A stretch of 12,100 nt of DNA from Promethearchaeota archaeon (GTDB lineage: Archaea > Asgardarchaeota > Lokiarchaeia > Sigynarchaeales > SOKP01), in contig DAOUUT010000096.1 in NCBI GenBank assembly GCA_030668025.1, forward strand, positions 1 to 12,100, given 5' to 3'. The notes below the pieces were generated by a model, which saw nothing but the letters and a program-made list of their open reading frames with translations, had not been told where the DNA came from and did not search any database. The translations under genes and the position numbers were made by a program. How positions within the stretch are numbered: position 1 is the stretch's first letter; every line of letters begins with the position of its first letter. Shown here piece by piece: positions 4,782 to 12,100 of this stretch.

Positions 4782-5468
4782 TTAAAATTTATAACTACAA
4801 TTAGTGCAAAATTTCGCATCAGCATATAGAATTTTATTTCCACATTCGGGGCAATAATTTAGACTTCCCATCGTTTTTGATACGGGGATATATTCCTTAA
4901 CCGTATCAAATTTAGGTGGAATAATATCGTCTTTTCGTTTTGAATAATATCGAAAAACCCCGACTCCTATAAACGATATAGTTGCACTTATAAAAGGTAA
5001 AAAAATACCGAAGCTTGGTTGGAATGCATCCCAAAAATGAATCCCTGCTGGAAAAATGATACCGCCTAATATTAATCCATCAATAAATGCGATGTCCATA
5101 GCAATAATGTAATATATCATTATGCCAATCGATAAAACAGCGCTAATAATTGACATTAATTCAAAATACTTTGTATTTAAGTTTCTCTTTCTGGTTGTAA
5201 TAGAAAGTATCATTAAATTAACCGCACTAAGTAATACAGCGCTAGTAGTAATTATCGACGGTATAATAAAATCCACATCAGAAATGAATAAACCAATGGG
5301 ATAATACCCAACTAGATCCATCGTCATAAAATCCCACATCCACCAATTCCAAGTTACATCCCCATAACTATAATAAGCTGTTGGAGATAAAATTGCGATT
5401 ATAGCAAAAACTGCTGCAAATAGAGGAATTACCCAGATAAAATCTCTTGTTTCTGTCTTTTTATTCAT
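4782..5468 (-). CDS. Multi-pass membrane protein with C-terminal zinc ribbon
   Basis: A 228-residue protein of unknown function. Hydrophobic segments at about 11-30, 67-91, 103-125, possibly 130-145, and 150-172 suggest four or five membrane helices. The loop after the first helix is rich in Trp and Tyr (WNWWMWDF, 40-47). The soluble tail ends in a zinc ribbon with two CxxC pairs, Cys206/Cys209 and Cys221/Cys224, in the form CPECGNK...KFCTNC, typical of the zinc-ribbon domain fused to many archaeal membrane proteins. Positive residues in loops (TTRKRN 91-96, SKRKDD 176-181) fit a cytoplasmic location for the loop after the second helix and for the tail. The gene stands alone between an AT-rich gap and fwdA. 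I do not assign a role. Confidence 0.85.
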   Translation of the reverse strand: MNKKTETRDFIWVIPLFAAVFAIIAILSPTAYYSYGDVTWNWWMWDFMTMDLVGYYPIGLFISDVDFIIPSIITTSAVLLSAVNLMILSITTRKRNLNTKYFELMSIISAVLSIGIMIYYIIAMDIAFIDGLILGGIIFPAGIHFWDAFQPSFGIFLPFISATISFIGVGVFRYYSKRKDDIIPPKFDTVKEYIPVSKTMGSLNYCPECGNKILYADAKFCTNCSYKF

Positions 5469-5611
5469 TTCTATTATATAACATTGCTTTAATTATATCT
5501 AAATACTACACAAATGTACGGGAAAGAATAGTTCAAAAAAATAAATTGCTAATATTGAAATCAAATATCGAATCTAAAATATTCTCAGAAAAAGTAAGAA
5601 ATAAATAAGTT

Positions 5612-7333
5612 TTATGTTCTGTTAATAATCTTTTCTTTTGGAGCGTAAGCGTCTTGTACCGCGTAGTTGTTAAAATTAATGCTGTAGTGGTCCCGCCAAG
5701 AAGCTATCACGTCTTCCATCATATTTTCGTGAATGCTTTCTTTGACTTTCCCTTCAGCGCGAATCAATGTTCCCATAGGCGCCGCTATGATTTCACCGTT
5801 TTTTACTACTATTTGACCTTCTTTTATCGTGTACGCTGCTCTCGAAAACGCCTTCTCAATTGAATGTCCATCCATCTTTTTAGGATCTAATTTATAAACC
5901 GCCACGTCGCCGATTGCTCCAACGCCTAGATGACCCCGATCTCTTAACCCCAAGGTTTTTGCGTTTCCTGCTCTCGTCACAATGCACAACTCGTTTAGAG
6001 TGTATTCTCGGTCTAAATCTGGAAGCGTTGACGCTGTACTTGCTTTCTTTGAGACGACATTCTCTAACATATCTTTTCGGGATTTGCGATCCATTAACCA
6101 TTTGAATACGATCGGATAAGTTGTAAATGGCGCTCCGTTGGGATGATCTGTTGTATGGCTAATCTGCCAAGGATCTTTTATTAAGAGCATTAACTCGAGT
6201 GCAATTGCCCATTGGATGGCGTTTACTCCCGTTTTCGGAGAAAAGAAATAGGGTACTACTCCCGATCCGGACTCCCCTTCGATTTGACCGTTTATCCATT
6301 TCATTCCTGGTTTTGCGCCCCAAGGACTCATCCCTCCGAGATGATGAAGCGCGTGTTCCCACGGACCATCGCCTGTCATTGTTGTTGTAGCATATTTTGT
6401 GAAAACAACTTGGCCGGTATCCAAAGACATGTGTTTGTGCGAATTGACATACTCTGCTATTTGGGACGCTCCAGATTCGAAATTTCCCCAATTTGTACCA
6501 GCGTACGCATTGAATTGACAGTGGGTTACATGAAACGATCGCTCTCTCTCACCATAGGGTTCGATTCCTTCGCAAATTTTAAATGTTTCTATTGAATGCT
6601 CGTAATTTCCAGGGTGACCTAAATTATTACAATGAACATGAATTGAATGTGGTAATCCTAATAGTTCGTTTGCTTTTGCTAAACCTTCGACAATCTGCCT
6701 TGGCGTAACATCCCAATGCAAGACTGGAGAGTCTACGCTATCGCAATTCTTACCCCAAGCCCAGTTTTCTACTCCCCCTGGATTGACTATTTTAATCGCA
6801 TAACCTTTCGTAGCTTTCATAATCCAGTTTACATAAGCCGCTAATTTTTCGATATCGTTCTCTCTTACAAATTTGAAGACATACCAGTTATTTCCAAAGA
6901 TTGGCATTGCGAGCTTATCGATAATAGGAGTTTCTAGAAACTCTTCGTGAGTGTGTCGAGCCTCCAATAAAGGCATTGCAGGTTCACATACTGTGGTATA
7001 TCCTAACGTCGCGTATCTATAACCCGTTGCCCATGTACTTGGTACGCTAAATCCCGTGCCAGATCTCTTTATTTTAGTTTTTCTCTCGTTACATTCTGGC
7101 ACTTTATCTTCAGGTCGAAAAGATCGTCCTGTATTTACTTTTGCCCCGGAGATGTGTGAATGAATATCAACTCCTCCTGGCATAATTATCATGCCCGTGG
7201 CATCGATAACTTTGGCGTCTCCATTAACCTTATTAACAACCACACCATCTTTAATGTAGATGTCCTTCTTTTCGCCGTCGAGATTGTTCAAAGGGTCGTA
7301 AACTAAGCCATTTTTTATTATTAAATCGCTCAT
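5612..7333 (-). CDS. fwdA: Formylmethanofuran dehydrogenase subunit A
   Basis: A 573-residue zinc amidohydrolase subunit, close to the usual length. FwdA condenses formate, made from CO2 by the Mo/W subunit FwdB, with methanofuran to give formylmethanofuran, the first step of the methyl branch of the archaeal Wood-Ljungdahl pathway (or the reverse). The metal motif HxH is at 58-60 (GGVDIHSH). Lys181 in YAIKIVNPGG fits the carboxylated lysine bridging the two zincs. Further ligands are in IHVHCNNLGHPGN (His232, His234) and FHVTHCQFNA (about 268-271), and Asp396 in SHTTDHPNGAP fits the catalytic aspartate. No other fwd subunit gene is in the window, so this copy is encoded apart from its partners. 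AAGGA at 7346-7342 sits about 8 nt before the ATG. The gene looks more GC-rich than its neighbours, perhaps from codon preference in a highly expressed gene. Confidence 0.95.
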   Translation of the reverse strand: MSDLIIKNGLVYDPLNNLDGEKKDIYIKDGVVVNKVNGDAKVIDATGMIIMPGGVDIHSHISGAKVNTGRSFRPEDKVPECNERKTKIKRSGTGFSVPSTWATGYRYATLGYTTVCEPAMPLLEARHTHEEFLETPIIDKLAMPIFGNNWYVFKFVRENDIEKLAAYVNWIMKATKGYAIKIVNPGGVENWAWGKNCDSVDSPVLHWDVTPRQIVEGLAKANELLGLPHSIHVHCNNLGHPGNYEHSIETFKICEGIEPYGERERSFHVTHCQFNAYAGTNWGNFESGASQIAEYVNSHKHMSLDTGQVVFTKYATTTMTGDGPWEHALHHLGGMSPWGAKPGMKWINGQIEGESGSGVVPYFFSPKTGVNAIQWAIALELMLLIKDPWQISHTTDHPNGAPFTTYPIVFKWLMDRKSRKDMLENVVSKKASTASTLPDLDREYTLNELCIVTRAGNAKTLGLRDRGHLGVGAIGDVAVYKLDPKKMDGHSIEKAFSRAAYTIKEGQIVVKNGEIIAAPMGTLIRAEGKVKESIHENMMEDVIASWRDHYSINFNNYAVQDAYAPKEKIINRT

Positions 7334-7705
7334 CTTAAATTTCCTTAGTTATAAGTTTAGTTTTGATTAATCTTAAATTGAAAAATAAATTTGAAATTGT
7401 ACTATTAGTATTAAAAATCTATTATTTTTTTAAAGATTTATTATTTAATTTAAGTTAATATGAGAATTGGATTATTTTTATTAAAAGATATGTTTAATAG
7501 AAATTTAGGTTAGGAATGTTGATTCACCATTAACTGTTTTTTGAAATACAATAATTTTTTATGTTCATATATAGTTCTATCCGTAAAATCGACTTAATAA
7601 TTAAATTCTGGCAAAAATAAGAAAATATATAAATTGTTTCATCAATAATATATTAAATTTTCATATAAGAAGTAATCTAAAATGAATTGTTAAAGGTGAT
7701 AAATC
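7334..7705. promoter_or_regulatory. Divergent promoter region between fwdA and the nitroreductase
   Basis: A 372-bp very AT-rich spacer without a reading frame or a recognisable gene remnant on either strand. Toward the plus strand, AAAATATATAAA at 7622-7633 is a good TATA box, predicting a start near 7655. AGGTGAT at 7694-7700, complementary to the 16S rRNA 3' end, lies 5 nt before the ATG at 7706. On the minus side several TATA-like strings exist and none stands out. Confidence 0.5.
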
Positions 7706-8437
7706 ATGAAGTATCGAAAATATCTTAAAAATCCGATATTAGAAGATGAAACTGATCAAATGAAAGGCTTACCAATTCCTCCTATTCAGAAACCTTATCC
7801 TGATGATGCTAAATTAGTTGATTTAGGCTCTCCCGACGATATTAAATGTATAGAAATCTCGCTACAAGAAGTAATAAACAATCGAGAAAGTCATCGAAAA
7901 TATATTGAGGAACCTCTAACGACCAATGAGTTATCTTTTTTACTTTGGGCAACGCAAGGAGTAAAGAATCTAGCTCGAAATGGGCTCGTTACAATGCGTA
8001 CAGTTCCCTCTGGCGGTGCCATGCATCCATACGAGACATATTTAGTAGTTAATAATGTTAAAGGAATATTGCCGGGATTATATCGTTATCTTGCTATAGA
8101 ACATAAATTGCTAATATTAACCACTACTGATCCTGAATTACCAAAGAAGATTGTTGAAATATGTCATGGACAGGAATTCGCAGGAAAATCTGCTGTTGTT
8201 TTTATTTGGAGCGCTAGACCTTATCGAACGGAATGGAGATATGGAGCTGATTCCCTTAAAGATATTCTAATTGGAGTAGGGCACATTTGCCAAAACCTAT
8301 ATCTTGCCTGTGAAGCAATTAACGCTGGTACTTGCGCCATTGTTGCTTATAATCAGGAGGAACTTGATGATTTTATCGGTTTAGATGGAGAAGAGGAAAT
8401 TGCTCTTTATACGGCTTCCGTTGGAAAAATTAAATAA
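7706..8437 (+). CDS. SagB-type nitroreductase family oxidoreductase
   Basis: A 243-residue FMN-dependent oxidoreductase of the nitroreductase fold, SagB/ThcOx type. The FMN-phosphate-binding start NRESHRKY (59-66) matches the family pattern N-R-x-S-x-R. The subgroup hallmark PSGGAMHPYETYLVV (101-115) is typical of SagB-like dehydrogenases. The C-terminal part has a cysteine-containing helix (GHICQNLYLACEAI, 192-205), and YTASVGK (235-241) fits the family end. In SagB systems such enzymes oxidise azolines in peptides, but no cyclodehydratase or precursor peptide is seen here, so this copy is probably another flavin redox enzyme. It has a clear Shine-Dalgarno (AGGTGAT). The Fe-S protein gene starts 72 nt downstream in the same direction, which suggests a shared role. 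Confidence 0.9.
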   Translation: MKYRKYLKNPILEDETDQMKGLPIPPIQKPYPDDAKLVDLGSPDDIKCIEISLQEVINNRESHRKYIEEPLTTNELSFLLWATQGVKNLARNGLVTMRTVPSGGAMHPYETYLVVNNVKGILPGLYRYLAIEHKLLILTTTDPELPKKIVEICHGQEFAGKSAVVFIWSARPYRTEWRYGADSLKDILIGVGHICQNLYLACEAINAGTCAIVAYNQEELDDFIGLDGEEEIALYTASVGKIK

Positions 8438-8509
8438 AGAATAAGAAGTCTTTTTTGTCCATATAGTATTAATAAAAATAGCCATATTTAATTAATTTAA
8501 AACCACAGA

Positions 8510-9700
8510 TTGAAATTAATCAAACGGGATATTATCAATTCGAATTTTAAATTATTGAGAGGTTGGAATATTATTTCTTTAAATAATGAAATCGAGAGTT
8601 TTTTGCTAGAACAAGGCGTATTGAATGTAGGTTTTGCAACTAAGAAAACTTTAGAGGGCGGTCCATCGACCGTAGACATTACTTACCCTTTACCCGAAGC
8701 AGAATCTGCGATCTGTTTTACTCTTCCATTAGATCGAGATAAAATACGAGCATTTTTGAGAAAAGACTTACCAAATGGTCGTAGAGGCCACGAGCTTGAT
8801 AACATAAAAACTAATATTAGAGCATTTAAAATAGCTATCAGAACCGCAAAATTTCTGAGAGAGAAAGGTTATAAATCAGTAGAAATATTTCCCAATTTTA
8901 AATATAGAGAAGATGTACCCGGGTGGGAGATTAATATGATTCCAGAGCTATCCCTTAAACTTATTGCTGCACGCTCTGGAGCCGGGTCGATAGGTTGGTC
9001 AGGAAACCTTGGCTTGAAAGGTTATGGCGCCCCTATTATTATTGGTTGCGTAGTAACTTCCGCGAAGTTAGTTCCAACGGACCCCATACCTCCCGAAGAA
9101 TCTTTCTGCGATAAATGTAAATTGTGTCAATCCGTTTGCGCTTTAAGAATGTTTGGAAGCGACGAATCTGAATTTCTTACGATGGGAGGCTATACTTTCA
9201 CTTGTTCTAGGCGTATTAATTTAGCTAGGTGCCAAGTAGTTTGTGGTGGCCTTTCAGGTTTAGATAAAACTGGAAAATGGTCGACTTGGTCTCCTGGAAG
9301 ATATCCATATCCTGAGAACGATAAAGAGGTTATGAGACTTTTGTCGCTTGCTGTAACAAACGCTGTAAAATGGCCAGAAAATGGAGACGAGATTGGAATT
9401 TGTGAGTCAAAATTAAGGAAAGACGAAGAACTCTTAAATGCTTTAGTGAACGATAAAGAAAAACTAATTGACATGTTAAAAACAACAAAACTCACTTGTG
9501 GTAACTGCCAGCTGATTTGTTGGGGCGATCCGAAATTAACAAAGGAAAATTATCAAATACTCACGAATTCTGGATGCGTAATTCAAAAAGAGGATGGAGA
9601 AATTTTAGTTCTTCCTCCTGATGACGCGGAGAAAACTTTTAGAACAATGGACTCTAAACATCAAAAGCTTTATTTTCGAGAGTTGCGTAGTTCAAGGTAA
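8510..9700 (+). CDS. QueG/reductive-dehalogenase-like double [4Fe-4S] protein
   Basis: A 396-residue iron-sulfur protein related to epoxyqueuosine reductase and reductive dehalogenases. The middle region AARSGAGSIGWSGN (about 153-166) matches the glycine-rich A-G-x-G-x-I-G-x-N stretch that binds the cobamide side in QueG. A ferredoxin motif CxxCxxCxxxC follows at Cys200, Cys203, Cys206, Cys210. The second cluster would use CGNCQLIC (Cys331-like run: 330, 333, 337), which parallels the D-C-Q-x-x-C-P-W of QueG, together with another Cys such as those in 232-248. The usual Pro after the last cysteine of each motif is absent (CAL, CWG). No twin-arginine signal is seen, unlike respiratory dehalogenases. 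The only start before the conserved N-terminus is TTG at 8510, three codons after a stop, with no clear Shine-Dalgarno; a later TTG is possible. True QueG activity is doubtful. Confidence 0.78.
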   Translation: MKLIKRDIINSNFKLLRGWNIISLNNEIESFLLEQGVLNVGFATKKTLEGGPSTVDITYPLPEAESAICFTLPLDRDKIRAFLRKDLPNGRRGHELDNIKTNIRAFKIAIRTAKFLREKGYKSVEIFPNFKYREDVPGWEINMIPELSLKLIAARSGAGSIGWSGNLGLKGYGAPIIIGCVVTSAKLVPTDPIPPEESFCDKCKLCQSVCALRMFGSDESEFLTMGGYTFTCSRRINLARCQVVCGGLSGLDKTGKWSTWSPGRYPYPENDKEVMRLLSLAVTNAVKWPENGDEIGICESKLRKDEELLNALVNDKEKLIDMLKTTKLTCGNCQLICWGDPKLTKENYQILTNSGCVIQKEDGEILVLPPDDAEKTFRTMDSKHQKLYFRELRSSR

Positions 9701-9799
9701 TCTTTCCCCACGTAAAATTCAATTAAATCATCTCAAAACTTAAAAAATATCCTAAAAAGTCCTTAACAAACTAAATTTTTTTAAGAGTGGAAAAATATA

Positions 9800-9807
9800 T
9801 TTATAAA
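9800..9807 (+). promoter_or_regulatory. TATA-box-like element for the small membrane protein
   Basis: TTTATAAA lies 47-54 nt before the TTG start, predicting a leader of about 25 nt. AGTGAT at 9843-9848 could act as a weak Shine-Dalgarno. An A-rich tract (9825-9838) fills the leader. Confidence 0.45.
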
Positions 9808-9853
9808 TTAATAAACATATTTTTAAAAAAAAAAAAACATTTAGTGATAAAAT

Positions 9854-10333
9854 TTGGCAGTAGGTAAAATTTTTATAATATTAGGTGCACTTCTAACTAT
9901 CCTCGGAACTTATGTATTTGCTGTTTTCCTAGTTCTCCCTGGTTATGTAGGCTCTGGTTTGGGATTCGCTATGAACCTTTTTGATATAATAGCAACAGAT
10001 CCTGGAACTGATGCAGTAGTTTTCTACATTATGTTGGTTGTTTTTATAGGTTGGCTTGCTTCTGGAGTACTACAATTAATTGGGTTAAAAGTTAGAATCG
10101 TGGGCATTATCTTTTCCCTTTTTCCACTGGCTGTTGGAATAATGTTCTTGTTATTCATTTACACAGATATCTTAGGTATGATGACTTTCGTTTTCATGCT
10201 TTTCACCACAAGTGAACATTTCGGAGGTTTATACCCTATTCTTGTAGACATTGGCACTTTAGGTTTAGGGACCTATTTTCTGGTTGGTGGAGGCGCTCTC
10301 GGACTAATCGGTTGTCTTATGCCACAAGATTAA
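9854..10333 (+). CDS. Small multi-pass membrane protein of unknown function
   Basis: A 159-residue, very hydrophobic protein. Likely membrane helices: about 5-29, 55-77, 81-117 (long enough for one or two) and 132-155. The loop after the first helix carries DIIATDPGTD (44-53). No motif, charged catalytic residue or metal site is evident; the last helix is glycine-rich (LVGGGALGLIG), which suits helix packing. Translation probably begins at TTG 9854, since it gives a compact membrane start (MAVGKIFIILGA) and no ATG precedes the first helix. The gene has its own promoter and ends 37 nt from the convergent MobA-like gene. I do not recognise the family. Confidence 0.72.
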   Translation: MAVGKIFIILGALLTILGTYVFAVFLVLPGYVGSGLGFAMNLFDIIATDPGTDAVVFYIMLVVFIGWLASGVLQLIGLKVRIVGIIFSLFPLAVGIMFLLFIYTDILGMMTFVFMLFTTSEHFGGLYPILVDIGTLGLGTYFLVGGGALGLIGCLMPQD

Positions 10334-10370
10334 CTTAATTTAAAAATCTTTCTTTTTTTATTTTAATTTT

Positions 10371-11042
10371 TTATTTAACCTTGTCAGAGACCGATTCTAA
10401 TGTTTTAATATCTGCTAGCTTGTTAATATTTTTAAAAGATAATAGATTTGGGTCGAGATATTTAATATTCTGTTCAATTGAGGCGTATTTAACTGTCCAA
10501 TCTTCATCGATTATTTTCGTTAATTTGTATTGCTTCTGCTTTAAATTTCTTAACGAGGTTTTATAAGCTTTCTCAACGGGATAAATAGCAAATAAAGGTT
10601 CTCTAAAACCATTATTCCATTTGGGCATGAAACAGTCATATTGACCACATTCCTTTATCATATAATCGATAACTTCATAGCTAAAAAGGGGATTATCGCA
10701 AGAAAATACAAAAACTTTTTGATATGTGAGTTTTTTTAACTCTTTAAATGTAGAATATAACCCTAAAATAGGGGAACGTAAATTTTGGTTTAAAATTATA
10801 TCGTAATCATCTAAAATAAAAGCCATTATTTTAGTTATATCAATTTCATTTATATAATTCTGAATTTGATTTTGAGAATTTGCTACAAGAAAAATGTCGT
10901 GATTAAAACGAGATAATGTTTCTAACTGATACGAGATAAGAGATTTACCTTTAAATTTAAAAAGTCCCTTATCAGTCCCGAATCGAGTGCTTTTTCCACC
11001 AATTAGAATTGAAAAAGCAAGGTATTTATTTTTATCGCTAAT
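10371..11042 (-). CDS. mobA: MobA-like molybdenum cofactor guanylyltransferase, non-ATG start
   Basis: A nucleotidyltransferase of about 223 residues that would add GMP to molybdopterin to form MGD-type cofactor. The first ATG (10826) would remove the active site. Reading upstream in the same frame gives 72 more open codons with the diagnostic signature GGKSTRFGTDKG (residues 15-26), followed by FKGKSLISYQLETL. SCDNP (about 114-118) is the family's metal-binding S-C-D-x-P, and GFREPLFAIYP fits the substrate-side motif. Between the upstream TAG (11048-11046) and the signature there is no ATG, GTG or TTG; ATT at 11042-11040 is the best candidate start and gives a normal family length. A sequencing error or frameshift hiding a start is the alternative. 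Related cofactors serve the FwdB partner of the nearby FwdA. Assignment to MobA over other GT-A nucleotidyltransferases is likely but not certain. Confidence 0.8.
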   Translation of the reverse strand: MSDKNKYLAFSILIGGKSTRFGTDKGLFKFKGKSLISYQLETLSRFNHDIFLVANSQNQIQNYINEIDITKIMAFILDDYDIILNQNLRSPILGLYSTFKELKKLTYQKVFVFSCDNPLFSYEVIDYMIKECGQYDCFMPKWNNGFREPLFAIYPVEKAYKTSLRNLKQKQYKLTKIIDEDWTVKYASIEQNIKYLDPNLLSFKNINKLADIKTLESVSDKVK

Positions 11043-11131
11043 TTCCTAACAACTTTCTCTTAAATTAATAAATAATCTATTAAACCAATTATTAAAAATT
11101 ATAAATCATTTAAATTAGTTATAGTTATAAT

Positions 11132-11146
11132 AGATTTTAAAAATCT
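11132..11146. promoter_or_regulatory. AT-rich inverted repeat upstream of purF
   Basis: AGATTTT-A-AAAATCT is a perfect 7-bp inverted repeat 23-37 nt before the purF ATG, in the 126-bp divergent spacer with the MobA-like gene. A position near the transcription start would suit an operator, but such AT-rich palindromes arise easily by chance. Confidence 0.3.
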
Positions 11147-11168
11147 TTTTCTTCACTAAAGTAATATT

Positions 11169-12100
11169 ATGGCTCCAAAGCATAAAACCAGTCTTAAGAG
11201 AGATAAACCTTTAGAACACTGTGCGGTTTTTGGTATAGCTTGCAACGATATTACCTACTCTGTTTCTAAATTATTATATAGCGGTTTAATTTCTCAGCAA
11301 CATCGCGGTCAAGAATCTACGGGAATTTCTATACTTAAAACGGGCGGAAGAATTTTTACTTATAAGAAAAAAGGATTAGTTTCCACAGTGTTAAAAGATA
11401 AAGTTTTATCTAAGTTATGGGGCAATGTTGGAATTGGTCATAATAGGTACGCTACGACTGGAGCTCAAGAGTTTGAATCTCCTGATTACATGCAACCTTT
11501 TCACTTTAATAACCACGAAATCGAGTTTTCCTTAGCATTTAATGGAACCATACCTAATTATACAGAGATAAAACAAAACTTAGAAGAAAAGGGAAGAATT
11601 TTTGTCACAAATACAGATACTGAAGTTATAGCCCAATTGATAGCATCTATTGCTTTAATGACTGAAGGTTGGCCCAACATTCTGAAGACTGCAAGTAAAT
11701 CTTTAGATGGGTCTTATTCGCTTTTAATATTAACAGCTGAAGGAGATATTTACGCTATTAGAGATCCCTTGGGATTTAAACCCTTGTGTATAGGTGAATT
11801 AAAAACTGAAGAAAGACACCATTACATTATCTCATCTGAATCTTGCGGTATTGATGTTTTAGGTGGTAAACTTATTAGAGATGTAGAACCCGGAGAGATA
11901 ATTCATTTAAGCCATCAAAAAGAACTACACTCCGAAATACTAATTAAAAGCGATAGAACGGCGCTATGTCAGTTTGAATTCATATATTTCGCACGCCCTG
12001 ATTCTATTATTGATGGCGTTTCTATTGCTCAGACAAGGTTGCAATTAGGGATAAATTTAGCCAAAAACGATCCCTTATTGGATGACCCTAAATTTAAAGA
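11169..12100 (+). CDS. purF: Amidophosphoribosyltransferase, 3' end outside the window
   Basis: The first 310 codons of glutamine phosphoribosylpyrophosphate amidotransferase, the committed step of purine synthesis (PRPP plus glutamine to phosphoribosylamine). The N-terminal Ntn-hydrolase domain is complete: Cys18 in EHCAVFGIA would become the catalytic N-terminal cysteine after removal of a 17-residue propeptide. Other family motifs are SQQHRGQESTG (about 42-52), RYATTG (93-98), NTDTE (148-152) and RDPLGFKP (198-205). FEFIYFARPDS (269-279) begins the transferase domain; Cys267 just before it matches a ligand position of the [4Fe-4S]-containing Bacillus-type enzyme, so this may be the Fe-S form, though the other ligands lie beyond the window. 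The ATG at 11169 is chosen because it supplies a propeptide of normal size. It is divergent from the MobA-like gene. Confidence 0.97.
   Translation, partial: MAPKHKTSLKRDKPLEHCAVFGIACNDITYSVSKLLYSGLISQQHRGQESTGISILKTGGRIFTYKKKGLVSTVLKDKVLSKLWGNVGIGHNRYATTGAQEFESPDYMQPFHFNNHEIEFSLAFNGTIPNYTEIKQNLEEKGRIFVTNTDTEVIAQLIASIALMTEGWPNILKTASKSLDGSYSLLILTAEGDIYAIRDPLGFKPLCIGELKTEERHHYIISSESCGIDVLGGKLIRDVEPGEIIHLSHQKELHSEILIKSDRTALCQFEFIYFARPDSIIDGVSIAQTRLQLGINLAKNDPLLDDPKFK

Noticed and set aside
5892..6595. Several overlapping open frames of 60-130 codons on both strands inside fwdA
   Set aside because: They lie wholly within a well-supported fwdA and have low-complexity, Arg/Ser-rich translations typical of shadow frames in a more GC-rich gene.
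9190..9495. 101-codon antisense frame inside the Fe-S protein gene
   Set aside because: Ser/Phe-rich shadow translation with no motif, opposite a conserved gene.
1..12100. CRISPR array, insertion sequence or prophage
   Set aside because: No regularly spaced repeats, transposase, integrase or phage gene was seen in any frame.

Overview
The window looks like a piece of an archaeal chromosome, most likely from an Asgard (Promethearchaeota, Lokiarchaeia-like) archaeon. It is AT-rich, with TATA-box-like elements upstream of genes, few strong Shine-Dalgarno sites and poly-T stretches after genes. It carries a Roadblock/LC7 protein, an archaeal-type formylmethanofuran dehydrogenase A subunit, an Lrp-type regulator and an unusual tRNA gene. 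The lineage is inferred from gene content, not from a phylogeny.

Layout. 86-1013 (+): a small 4-oxalocrotonate-tautomerase-like protein and an Lrp/AsnC regulator with a Cys-rich tail. 1105-1320 (-): a very odd tRNA-Cys(GCA), preceded by a GC-rich, apparently structured stretch. 1427-3700 (+): cysteinyl-tRNA synthetase, then a PIG-L/LmbE-type deacetylase. 3709-4113 (-): Roadblock/LC7 protein. 4114-4781: no intact gene, but a decayed metallo-beta-lactamase-fold gene fragment (-), a repeated AT-rich motif and a candidate structured RNA followed by a poly-T run. 4782-5468 (-): membrane protein with a C-terminal zinc ribbon. 5612-7333 (-): fwdA. 7706-9700 (+): SagB-type nitroreductase followed by a QueG/reductive-dehalogenase-like iron-sulfur protein. 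9854-10333 (+): small membrane protein. 10371-11042 (-): MobA-like molybdopterin guanylyltransferase whose real N-terminus lies well upstream of its first ATG. 11169-end (+): purF, cut by the window edge.

How they fit together. tRNA-Cys and cysS sit head to head and provide substrate and enzyme for cysteine decoding. fwdA belongs to the C1 branch (CO2 to formylmethanofuran) of the tetrahydromethanopterin Wood-Ljungdahl pathway. The catalytic partner subunit of Fwd needs a bis-MGD-type Mo/W cofactor, so the MobA-like gene is thematically related though not adjacent. The nitroreductase and the Fe-S protein may be a redox pair. The rest looks like ordinary housekeeping or lineage-specific genes.

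The most interesting points are the tRNA-Cys with a long variable arm, expanded D-arm region and G at position 55; the GC-rich RNA-like island beside it; the MBL gene remnant and RNA candidate in the 668-bp gap; and the MobA-like gene without a standard start codon. I see no clear new defence system, CRISPR array or mobile element.
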